Shown: one piece after another, positions 57,492-64,000 of the stretch
Layout of the letters: each line of letters opens with the position of its first letter
Numbering within the stretch: position 1 is the first letter of the stretch
DNA from: Streptomyces orinoci
Lineage (GTDB): Bacteria > Actinomycetota > Actinomycetes > Streptomycetales > Streptomycetaceae
Direction of reading: 5' to 3'
Length of the DNA: 64,000 nt
Assembly (NCBI RefSeq): GCF_003121295.1
Contig: NZ_PHNC01000029.1
Coordinates: forward strand, 310,001-374,000
Made by a program: the position numbers and the translations under genes
The notes under the pieces: generated by a model
Told to the model about the DNA's origin: nothing
Databases searched by the model: none
The model's input: the letters and a program-made list of their open reading frames with translations, nothing else

Positions 57492-58744
57492 CCAGCGCCG
57501 CCGAGCCCGCACCGTCCATCGACGGCGCGGCCCTGCTTGACGAAGTGGAAGCGTTCCACCGCCGCTTCAACGTCTTTCCCACCGAAGCCGCCTATGTGGC
57601 CGTGACGCTGTGGGACGCCCATGCTCACCTCATCGATGCCTTCGACAGCACAGCCCGTCTGGCGTTCCTCTCACCGGAACCCGGATCGGGCAAGTCCCGC
57701 GCCCTGGAGATCGTGGAAACCCTCACCCCACGCGCGGTCACCACCGTCAACGCCTCCGCCAACGCACTGTTCCGGCTCGTGGAAGCCGGCGGCGGGACAC
57801 CCACGCTGCTCTTCGATGAGATCGATACCGTCTTCGGTCCCAAAGCCGGCGGCAACGAGGAGGTGCGGGGGTTTTTGAACTCCGGCTACCGGCGCGGGGC
57901 CAAGTCTCTGCGCTGCGTCGGGGACGGCTCGAACCAGAGCACCGAGTGGTTCTCCTCGTTCTGCGCGGTTGCCATGGCCGGGCTTGGCTCCCTGCCGGAC
58001 ACCATCCTGACCCGCTCGGTCATCATCCGCATGCGCAAGAAGGCCCCCAACGAGAAGGCCGAGCCCTACCGCCGACGCGTCCACGAAAAGCAGGGCCACG
58101 TCCTGCGGGACCGGCTCGCCGACTGGGCCGCCACCGTGCGCCACCAAGTCGCCGAAGCCTGGCCCGAGATGCCCGAGGGGGTCACCGACCGGCCCGCCGA
58201 CGTCTGGGAACCACTACTCGCGGTCGCAGACGCGGCCGGCGGCCACTGGCCGGACCGGGCCCGTGCCGCCTGCATCGAACTCATCAAGGCAGCCCAGGAA
58301 GGCGACGAAGCCTCCCTCGGCGTACGTCTGTTGACCGACCTGCGCGACCGGGTGTTCGGCGGCGCCGACCGCATGCCCACCGCCGCCATCCTCGAAGTCC
58401 TCCTCGGACTGGACGACGCCCCCTGGGCCGACCTGAACGACGATGGCAAACCGCTCACCGCCCGCGGTCTGTCCAAGCTCCTCAGCCAGTACGTCCGCCC
58501 CGACAACTCCCCTATCCGGCCCCGGGGCATCCGCGTCGGCAGCGGCACCCCCAAGGGCTACTACGCGGACGACCTCACCGACGCCTGGGCCCGCTACTGC
58601 CCCCCTCCCCCTGGAAAGTCCGCAACATCCGCAACAGCCGCAACACCGCAGGTCAGAGAGGGTGAATCCGTGGCGGAAGCCCCCGCCGAAAGCCGCCACA
58701 TGCTCGCGGAAAACGGCACACCCCAACTGCGTCTCGCAGGCTGA
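57488..58744 (+). CDS. DUF3631-type replication helicase/ATPase
   Basis: The 418-residue ATPase has Walker A SPEPGSGKSRALE near 64-72 and Walker B TLLFDEIDT near 107. A sensor-like RGAKSLRCVG and TRSVIIRMRKK follow, and the C-terminal helical domain (PADVWEPLLAVADAAGGHWP) is typical of DUF3631. With prim-pol it should initiate and drive element replication. ATG overlaps the preceding TGA. Its 3' end contains three tandem TCCGCAACA-type units that recur in the following spacer. Confidence 0.85.
   Translation: MTSAAEPAPSIDGAALLDEVEAFHRRFNVFPTEAAYVAVTLWDAHAHLIDAFDSTARLAFLSPEPGSGKSRALEIVETLTPRAVTTVNASANALFRLVEAGGGTPTLLFDEIDTVFGPKAGGNEEVRGFLNSGYRRGAKSLRCVGDGSNQSTEWFSSFCAVAMAGLGSLPDTILTRSVIIRMRKKAPNEKAEPYRRRVHEKQGHVLRDRLADWAATVRHQVAEAWPEMPEGVTDRPADVWEPLLAVADAAGGHWPDRARAACIELIKAAQEGDEASLGVRLLTDLRDRVFGGADRMPTAAILEVLLGLDDAPWADLNDDGKPLTARGLSKLLSQYVRPDNSPIRPRGIRVGSGTPKGYYADDLTDAWARYCPPPPGKSATSATAATPQVREGESVAEAPAESRHMLAENGTPQLRLAG
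58619..58645 (+). repeat. Three tandem 9-bp TCCGCAACA units
   Basis: TCCGCAACA TCCGCAACA GCCGCAACA lies in the 3' part of the helicase gene (coding SAT repeats). The same 9-mers form an array in the spacer at 58794-58868. Confidence 0.75.
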
Positions 58745-58793
58745 CCAGTCCCACCCCCTCCGGTGCGGGCGCGCCGCAGCGTGCCCGCACCTA

Positions 58794-58868
58794 TCCGCAA
58801 CACAACCGCCATCCGCCACACATCCAAGCCGCTGACCAGCAATGTTGCGGCGTGGCGGATGTTGCGGA
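58794..58868. repeat. Array of TCCGC(A/C)ACA repeats in both orientations
   Basis: TCCGCAACA at 58794 and TCCGCCACA at 58812 are followed by inverted units TGTTGCGGC at 58843, GTGGCGGA at 58852 and TGTTGCGGA at 58860. The two-by-three arrangement around a 22-bp centre is suited to binding of a dimeric protein, for example a replication initiator or an excisionase. Confidence 0.65.
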
Positions 58869-58920
58869 CTTCCCAGAAGGGGCCACGGGGCCCCGACGCT
58901 CGCCTAGGAGGCTGTCCCGG

Positions 58921-59121
58921 ATGAGCACCGCCCTCCCCACCACCCATGAAGCACTGACCGTCCCGGAAGTCATGAAAGCCCTGCGCTACAGCCGGTCGCG
59001 GGTCTACGACCTGATTCGCTCGGGCGTCCTGCCCTCCTTCAAGGAAGGGCACCTCCGACGCGTTCCCGCCGACGCCCTCAGCGCCTACCTGCGAGCCAAG
59101 CTCCTTGAGGAGATTGCCTGA
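58921..59121 (+). CDS. xis: Excisionase (MerR/HTH-type)
   Basis: This 66-residue HTH protein (LTVPEVMKALRYSRSRVYDL, then GHLRRVPADALSAYLRAKLL) has the winged-helix/MerR-type layout of Streptomyces Xis proteins. AGGAGG lies 11 bp upstream. Its TGA overlaps the ATG of int by one base, ensuring coupled production. It should bend DNA at the att sites and direct integrase toward excision. Confidence 0.88.
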   Translation: MSTALPTTHEALTVPEVMKALRYSRSRVYDLIRSGVLPSFKEGHLRRVPADALSAYLRAKLLEEIA

Positions 59122-60266
59122 TGGCACGCAAGCGGAACCCCAACGGTGCCGGCAGCATCTGGCAGCGCAAGGACGGGCGGTTCGAGGCCCGTGTGTACGT
59201 ACCTCAGCCGGACGGCACCCGTAAGCGGAAGACCGTGTACGGCGCGACCTGGGCCGAGTGCGACGCCAAGCGCCAGGAGTTGATCCGACGCGATCGTCAA
59301 GGAATTCCGACCCCAACCCGCTCGGCGAAGCTCTCGGAGTGGCTGCCGTACTGGTTGGAGGAGTTCGTCAAACCCGAGCGCAAGAAGACTACTTACGCGA
59401 AGTACGAGACGCACATCCGGCGATACCTCGTCCCGCTGCTCGGCACGAAGCGGCTGGAGAACCTTGGCGTGCCGGACGTTCGGCGCATGCTCTCCGCCGT
59501 GGCGTCTCAAGCGTCCCCGGCGACGGCGAAGGAGTCGCACCGGGTGCTGCGAAGTGCTCTCACGGCCGCCTGCCGCGAGGAGTTGATCAGCCGCAACGTG
59601 GTGCAGCTCGTCCCGGCGCCGCGCGTCCAGCCGCGGGAGCTGACGCCCTGGAACCTGGACGAGACGCTGCTGTTCCTGGAACAGGCCAGAGGGGATGCTC
59701 TCTATGCCGCGTTCGTCCTGGCTGTCGCGCTGGGGCTGCGGCGCGGCGAGATTCTGGGGCTCCGGTGGTGTGATATCGACCTGGACCGCCGGATGCTAAC
59801 CGTGCGGAACCAACTCCAGCGGGTGCAGAAGGAGTTGTACGCGGATACCACCAAAAACCGGCGCACGCGCACGATCCCGGTACCGCTGATGTGCATTGCC
59901 CCACTCCGTTGGCAGCGTTTGCGCCAGCGTGAGCAGTGCCGGGAAGCCAAGCGGGCGTGGGACGAGACGGGCTATGTGTTCACCACCCGGACCGGCCGGC
60001 CGGTCGAGCCCAGAAACCTCAGCCGGTCATTCGAGCGGATCGCGGCCGCAGCCGGGCTGCCGAGAATCCGGCTGCACGACGCCCGCCACGGGTGCGCCAC
60101 CCTGCTGTTCGCCGCCGGGGTCCGGCCGCGGGTGGTGATGGAGATTCTGGGTCACTCCCAGATCGCGGTGACCATGAACACCTACACCCACGTTTCGGAC
60201 GACACCCGCCGTGAGGCCATGGGTCACATGGACCGGCTGTTGAAGCGGCGGCGGCACTCCGCGTAG
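59121..60266 (+). CDS. int: Tyrosine-type site-specific integrase
   Basis: The 381-residue recombinase has an N-terminal arm-binding region (GSIWQRKDGRFEARVYVPQP), a SAM-like core-binding domain and a catalytic domain. Catalytic residues are visible: Arg in LGLRRGEILGLRW near 205, Lys in TTKNRRTRTIPV, His-x-x-Arg in RLHDARHGCATLL near 318-321, His in ILGHSQIAV near 344 and Tyr in NTYTHV near 353. It lies 64 bp from the tRNA-Val gene that is its attachment site. Confidence 0.95.
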   Translation: MARKRNPNGAGSIWQRKDGRFEARVYVPQPDGTRKRKTVYGATWAECDAKRQELIRRDRQGIPTPTRSAKLSEWLPYWLEEFVKPERKKTTYAKYETHIRRYLVPLLGTKRLENLGVPDVRRMLSAVASQASPATAKESHRVLRSALTAACREELISRNVVQLVPAPRVQPRELTPWNLDETLLFLEQARGDALYAAFVLAVALGLRRGEILGLRWCDIDLDRRMLTVRNQLQRVQKELYADTTKNRRTRTIPVPLMCIAPLRWQRLRQREQCREAKRAWDETGYVFTTRTGRPVEPRNLSRSFERIAAAAGLPRIRLHDARHGCATLLFAAGVRPRVVMEILGHSQIAVTMNTYTHVSDDTRREAMGHMDRLLKRRRHSA

Positions 60267-60293
60267 GGCCACTGCCGTCGATCCCTGCCGTCA

Positions 60294-60326
60294 AAAGACC
60301 CCGCAGCAGATCGCTACGGGGTCTTT
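60294..60326. terminator. Terminator between int and tRNA-Val
   Basis: AAAGACCCCG and CGGGGTCTTT form a perfect 10-bp stem with a 13-nt loop. It ends the int transcript and, on the other strand, the tRNA transcript. Confidence 0.8.
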
Positions 60327-60329
60327 CGG

Positions 60330-60375
60330 CTGGTGGGCGCAGCTGGGATCGAACCAGCGACATCTGCTTTGTAAG
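60330..60375. repeat. Right att site (within tRNA-Val)
   Basis: This 46-bp sequence is identical to the left att site. It includes the CCA end, T arm, variable loop and anticodon region of the tRNA. Confidence 0.95.
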
Positions 60376-60405
60376 AGCAGCGCTCTACCGCTGAGCTATG
60401 CACCC
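60331..60405 (-). tRNA. tRNA-Val (anticodon UAC)
   Basis: The minus-strand sequence folds as a full cloverleaf of 75 nt with encoded CCA: acceptor GGGTGCA/TGCGCCC, D arm GCTC...GAGC, anticodon stem CTGCT/AGCAG with loop CTTACAA (anticodon TAC), and T arm GCTGG-TTCGATC-CCAGC. It reads GUA codons. It remains intact because the element carries a replacement for the 3' part. Confidence 0.96.
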
Positions 60406-60573
60406 GGGGTGGAGAGGACAGCGTACATGGCCGCGCCCGCTTCCCCGCAATCCCGTCGGGTGGGGGGTTATCCCCACCCCCGATGCGGTAGCGAGTGGGA
60501 TCGTGCCGGGCTTGATCGGGTTTCTAGGGTGAGGGATGTGTCCGATGCCCTGCCGCCGAAGATGGAGATGATC

Positions 60574-61338
60574 ATGGCTCGCTTTGCCCGTGCCGCCCGA
60601 CTGTCGCTGCTGGCCGGGGGTGTCGTCATCGCGGCGGTGGCCGTTGCCGGGTGTGGGTCGGCCGATCTGGACGATGCCAAGGCGGAGCACCGGGCGTTTG
60701 CCTTCAGTGGGCGGACGCTCACCGTGGACTCGGACAACTCGCAGCTGGAGCTGGTGCCGGGCAGTGGGAAGGATGTGCAGGTCACCCGGTGGTTCGCCGG
60801 GTGGTCGGTGGGTGGGGAGACCAAGGCGTCCTGGGAGCTGGAGCAGGGGACGCTCAAGCTGCGGGAGCACTGCGGCGGGATCAGCAGCGACTGCCGGAGC
60901 AAGCACCGGGTGGAGGTGCCGCGCGGGGTGGCGGTGGTGGTGAAGGACGGCAATGGGCAGGTCACGGTGCGGGACCTGACCGAGGACGTCCAGGTGAGCT
61001 CCGGCAATGGGCGGATCGTGGCCCAGGGCCTCAAGGGCGAGGTGCGGCTGCGGTCCGGCAATGGTGAGGTGACGGGCGAGGGCCTGGCCGGACGGAAGGT
61101 GCGGGCGGAGTCCGGCAATGGGCGGATCCGGCTGTCGCTGGACAAGCCCGCGGAGCAGGTGACGGCCGAGAGCGACAACGGGGAGGTCAAGATCACCGTG
61201 CCGGAGGCGAAGTACAAGGTGGACGCGGGCAGTCACAACGGACAGGTGCATATAGGCGTCAAGCGGGACGACGACAGCCGGTACGCCCTGTCGGCGCACA
61301 GCGGCAACGGCGCGGTGCGGCTGGAGACCGCCGGCTGA
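60574..61338 (+). CDS. DUF4097-type lipoprotein
   Basis: This 254-residue exported lipoprotein has a lipobox (VVIAAVAVAGCGS) and a mature part made of a beta-repeat with recurring SGNG/SDNG turns (SSGNGRIVAQGLKGEVRLRS, ESGNGRIRLSLDK, DNGEVKITVPEA). This is the DUF4097 right-handed beta-helix fold common in bacterial surface proteins. Its function is unknown; the repeats suggest a stiff surface structure. Confidence 0.8.
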   Translation: MARFARAARLSLLAGGVVIAAVAVAGCGSADLDDAKAEHRAFAFSGRTLTVDSDNSQLELVPGSGKDVQVTRWFAGWSVGGETKASWELEQGTLKLREHCGGISSDCRSKHRVEVPRGVAVVVKDGNGQVTVRDLTEDVQVSSGNGRIVAQGLKGEVRLRSGNGEVTGEGLAGRKVRAESGNGRIRLSLDKPAEQVTAESDNGEVKITVPEAKYKVDAGSHNGQVHIGVKRDDDSRYALSAHSGNGAVRLETAG

Positions 61339-61419
61339 CCGTCCCGCCGGCTCTTCCCGGGCGGATGGGAGAATGGGCCTTCGAGCCTGGGGAGAGCAAC
61401 CGGAGAGGCAGGGCGGCGC

Positions 61420-62781
61420 GTGACGGCTACCACGGCGCGGTCGGCGGGGGCGGTACGGGCGGTAAGGGAGACTCTCGCCCTGGTGCTGCTGCCCTTGCCG
61501 CTGCTGGCGGTGGCCTCCTCGGCCGCCTTCGCCGGCGGCGGGACGCGCCGCTGGGGGCGGGGGCGCGGCGAGGGGCAGCGGGCCCAGGCCCAGGCGGCCA
61601 AGGACGCGGCGGCCGCGGCCTTCTATGAACTGGACACCGCCCAGCGGGAGCTGCGGATCACCATAGAGACCATCACGGCGGTGGACGGTTCGCCGGCGGC
61701 CCGCAAGGCGGCCGCGGACTTCGAGGCGTACGGGGCACGGATCGACCAGGTGTCCGGCGCCTATATCGATACCGTGGACGCCCACGATCTGGACCGGGAG
61801 GACCTGGACGGGGTCACCGCGGCGCGGGCGAGTGCCGAGCTGAGCCGGGCCCGGGACGAGCTGGCCGGGGTCAGGGCGGACCTGGAGCGGTTCGGGCGGA
61901 GTCTGGCGCCGCTGCTGGCCCGGGCCGAGGCTGAGCTGGCCCGGGTGGCGCCCGCGGTGGAGCGGGCCCGGCAAGGGCTGCTGGCGGCCACCAACGCCCT
62001 GGAGACGGTGCGTGGTTCGGGGCTGCGGGCCGATGAGCCGGCGGCCCGGCTGGCCGCGCTGGCCCCGGAGCTGACCAAGCTCAACCAGGGGGCCGGGCAG
62101 CACGGGGTACGGCAGACCCTCGCCCGCGCCGAGCGAGTGCTGCGGGAGGCCCAGGCGATCGCCGCCGAGGCGGAGCAACTGCCCGTACGGGTGGCCGAGA
62201 TCGACAAGCGGCTGGTGTCCCTGGCCACCCGGGCCCAGGCGATCAGCACCCGGGCGGCGGGTGTCGCCCCCATCCTCAGTGAGCTGCGCCGCCGTTACAG
62301 CCTGGCCTGCTGGCAGGACCTCCAGCAGGTGCCGGAGGAGGCCGAGCGGGCGGTGCGGGAGGCGGAGGAGAAGCTGCGCGAGGCCCGTACCGCGCGGCAG
62401 GAACAGCGCTGGGCGGACGCCACCTCGCTGCTGGCCATGGTGCGGGCGCTGCTGGCGGACACCGATACGGCGGTGTCGGCGGCCGGTGACCGGCTGCGGC
62501 GGCTGGACGAGGTGTCCGCGGACCGGCAGCGGGAGATCGAGCGGACCCGGTTCGCCCTGCGGGACGCCCAGCGGCTGGCGATGACCGGCCGCAGCACCCC
62601 CGATCCCCGCCATGCCGCCCCGCTGGACCAGGCGGTGGCCCGGCTGGAGGCGGCGGTGGCGGCCCTGGAGGGACGGCATCCGGACTGGTGGCGCTTCCTG
62701 ATGGAGATGGAGGGGGTGCGGGAGACGGCGGCCGAGGTGGTGGGGCGCATACGGGCGGAGCGTGGGGGCTCCGCCCGGTAG
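61420..62781 (+). CDS. Exported or membrane-anchored coiled-coil protein
   Basis: The 453-residue protein starts at GTG with GGAGAGGCAGG upstream. It has one N-terminal membrane segment (ETLALVLLPLPLLAVASSAA) and then a long Ala/Glu/Arg-rich helical rod (ELSRARDELAGVRADLERFG, ARAERVLREAQAIAAEAEQL, EEAERAVREAEEKLREARTA). A family name is not obvious. It may act as a scaffold at the envelope or in cell division. Confidence 0.65.
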   Translation: MTATTARSAGAVRAVRETLALVLLPLPLLAVASSAAFAGGGTRRWGRGRGEGQRAQAQAAKDAAAAAFYELDTAQRELRITIETITAVDGSPAARKAAADFEAYGARIDQVSGAYIDTVDAHDLDREDLDGVTAARASAELSRARDELAGVRADLERFGRSLAPLLARAEAELARVAPAVERARQGLLAATNALETVRGSGLRADEPAARLAALAPELTKLNQGAGQHGVRQTLARAERVLREAQAIAAEAEQLPVRVAEIDKRLVSLATRAQAISTRAAGVAPILSELRRRYSLACWQDLQQVPEEAERAVREAEEKLREARTARQEQRWADATSLLAMVRALLADTDTAVSAAGDRLRRLDEVSADRQREIERTRFALRDAQRLAMTGRSTPDPRHAAPLDQAVARLEAAVAALEGRHPDWWRFLMEMEGVRETAAEVVGRIRAERGGSAR

Positions 62782-62871
62782 GGCCGGTTTTGCGGGGTGC
62801 GGGCCGTGTGTGGCCTGTCCGGGACCCGCGCCCCCGACGCGGCCCCCGGTTCGCTGGTTATGCTGCCTGGC

Positions 62872-63081
62872 ATGCCCCGTTACGAATACCGCTGCAAGGC
62901 GTGTGGTGACACCTTTGAGCTCAACCGGCCGATGGCCGAGTCCTCGGCGCCCGCCGAGTGCCCCCAAGGGCACCCGGACACCGTGAAGTTGCTGTCCACG
63001 GTCGCGGTCACCGGCACCAGCGGCCCGGCCAAGCCCGCGCCCTCCGGCGGGGGTTGCTGCGGCGGCGGCTGCTGCGGCTGA
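62872..63081 (+). CDS. FmdB-type zinc ribbon protein
   Basis: This 69-residue protein has the FmdB signature MPRYEYRCKACGDTFELNRP, a CxxC zinc knuckle with an incomplete second pair (ECPQGHPDT), and a Gly/Cys-rich tail (SGGGCCGGGCCG). FmdB proteins are small regulators of unknown detailed role found in most actinobacteria. ATG 62872 gives the canonical start. Confidence 0.85.
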   Translation: MPRYEYRCKACGDTFELNRPMAESSAPAECPQGHPDTVKLLSTVAVTGTSGPAKPAPSGGGCCGGGCCG

Positions 63082-63118
63082 GCCGTCGGCGTGCAGCCGC
63101 TGGGCTCGGCCGCCGGGT

Positions 63119-63784
63119 TCAGCCGCGCTTGCGCGCCAGGGTCAGCCCGTCCGCGACGGTGAGCAGCACGCTCTCCATCCGGTCGTCGGCCGTGGCGTGC
63201 TCATTGAACGCCCGGACCGCGGCGCCCATCGGGTGGCCGCCCGAGGGGTCCAGGACGGTGCCGCCGAACAGGACGTTGTCCACCACCAGCAGTCCGCCGG
63301 GCCGCAGTCTGGGCACCAGCTCCTCCCAGTAGTCGATATAGCCGTCCTTGTTGGCGTCCAGGAAGGCCAGGTCGATATGCGGCTCGGCGGGCATGGCGCG
63401 CAGCGAGTCCAGGGCGGGTGCGATCCGCAGCTCGATGCGGTCGGCCACCCCGGCCTTGGCCCATGCCTCATGGGCGGGGCCGGTCCACTCCTCGGAGACG
63501 TCCAAGGTGATCAACTTGCCGTCCGCGGGCAGCGCCTGGGCCATGGCCAGGGCGGACAGGCCGGTGAAGGTGCCCACCTCGACAAGGTGACGGGCACCGG
63601 TGAGCCGTACCAACAGGGCCAGCAGCGGCCCCTGTTCCACCGGAATCTGTTTGCCCGCGGCATCCGGGAAGCGGGCCCGGGTGGTGTCGATCAGCTCGCG
63701 CTGCACCGGGTCCGGCTCGGGGTTGTGGGCGAGTACATAGGCGTAGAGCTCGGGGTCGAGCCAGTGGCTCTTTCCTGCGGCCAT
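63119..63784 (-). CDS. O-methyltransferase (COMT-like, SAM-dependent)
   Basis: The 221-residue enzyme of the catechol/caffeoyl-CoA type has motif I VEVGTFTGLSALAMAQ, acidic post-motif ITLDVSEEW, the metal-binding Asp in AFLDANKDGYIDYWEEL and NVLFGGTVLDP. It should methylate a catechol-like hydroxyl using SAM and a divalent metal. GAGGAGG precedes the ATG. Substrate is unknown; no biosynthetic cluster is nearby. Confidence 0.88.
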   Translation of the reverse strand: MAAGKSHWLDPELYAYVLAHNPEPDPVQRELIDTTRARFPDAAGKQIPVEQGPLLALLVRLTGARHLVEVGTFTGLSALAMAQALPADGKLITLDVSEEWTGPAHEAWAKAGVADRIELRIAPALDSLRAMPAEPHIDLAFLDANKDGYIDYWEELVPRLRPGGLLVVDNVLFGGTVLDPSGGHPMGAAVRAFNEHATADDRMESVLLTVADGLTLARKRG

Positions 63785-63833
63785 TGAAACCTCCTCGGTT
63801 CCCAACCGGTCTGTGGCTCCTTGAGGTTACGTC

Positions 63834-64000
63834 TCAGCGAGCCGCCGCCAGCAGGCACCGGAGGATCTCCTCCCCCGCCAGGACACCGCGGGTGTCCAGT
63901 GCGGTGACCCGGGGCGCGGTCCAGCCGGTGGCCGCCAGTTCGCCATGGCCCGGGCGCCAGCCCTGGTCGGCGGCGAGCAGCAGTTCCGCGTCCAGCAGTG
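63834..64000 (-). CDS. Unknown protein, C-terminal end only (cut by window end)
   Basis: The minus-strand frame ends at TGA 63834-63836 and reads LLDAELLLAADQGWRPGHGE, then LAATGWTAPRVTALDTRGVL and AGEEILRCLLAAAR. Codon composition is normal. The visible 55 residues do not identify a family. It probably heads the same direction as the O-methyltransferase gene downstream of it. Confidence 0.5.
   Translation of the reverse strand, partial: LLDAELLLAADQGWRPGHGELAATGWTAPRVTALDTRGVLAGEEILRCLLAAAR

Larger units (their letters stand above)
44437..60375 (+). mobile_element. Actinomycete integrative and conjugative element (AICE) in tRNA-Val(UAC)
   Basis: A 15.9-kb element lies between two identical 46-bp copies of the 3' part of tRNA-Val(UAC). 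It contains the full AICE gene set: int and xis at the tRNA end, a prim-pol plus helicase replication module, a TraB/FtsK translocase with Spd-like small genes and a clt-like repeat cluster, and two regulators at the left. No relaxase or type IV secretion genes are present, as expected for AICEs, which move double-stranded DNA. All expected genes look intact, so excision and transfer are plausible. Confidence 0.93.

Noticed and set aside
60385..62973. Minus-strand open frame of 862 codons
   Set aside because: It is the antisense frame of three well-supported plus-strand genes; composition is Gly/Arg/His-rich with no domain and no ribosome site.

Overview
The window is high-GC DNA with actinobacterial gene style: GTG and TTG starts, GGAGG ribosome sites, and many 1-8 bp stop/start overlaps. 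Gene content points to Streptomyces or a close relative: a snapalysin with a divergent LysR gene, a WhiJ-type XRE gene with DUF397 partners, DUF6230/DUF6114 genes, and an actinomycete integrative and conjugative element (AICE) in a tRNA gene.

Layout. 1-1.4 kb: a DesK/NarL-type two-component pair (kinase cut by the window edge). 1.5-3.05 kb: a secreted alpha/beta hydrolase between two transposase-tail remnants. 3.05-7.4 kb: a large secreted ALF-repeat polymorphic toxin with a candidate immunity gene. 7.7-14.1 kb: a secreted protein, a trypsin-fold protein lacking two catalytic residues, a P450 fragment, a TPR-type XRE regulator, small unknown genes and an IS5-type insertion sequence read by frameshift. 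14.5-18.4 kb: a DUF6230/DUF6114/secreted-protein operon and a GT87-PAP2 fusion. 18.8-21.5 kb: a minus-strand operon of tiny Cys-rich proteins divergent from a WhiJ-like regulator with a tandemly duplicated DUF397 unit. 21.5-44.4 kb: ordinary chromosomal genes, including two drug exporters (one fused to a MarR-like domain), a predicted Mn exporter behind a yybP-ykoY riboswitch, a FetB-like permease, snapalysin, a GntR regulator, SDR, GH18, BKACE, a shortened EF-Tu-like G domain, a TRADD-N-type membrane protein and several decayed genes.

44,437-60,375 is a 15.9-kb AICE bounded by a 46-bp direct repeat that is the 3' part of tRNA-Val(UAC); the intact tRNA lies at the right end next to int. From left to right it carries a double-GntR/Nudix fusion regulator, an XRE-TPR regulator, a small-gene and Spd-like transfer operon, a TraB/FtsK translocase, a clt-like repeat cluster just after tra, ssb, a 5-methylcytosine methyltransferase, prim-pol, a DUF3631 helicase, xis and int. 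The methyltransferase gene lies between two near-identical 80-bp leaders and looks like an inserted cassette. Right of the tRNA the chromosome resumes with a DUF4097 lipoprotein, a coiled-coil protein, an FmdB-type zinc ribbon protein and an O-methyltransferase.

All names rest on reading motifs and context by eye; no database search was run.
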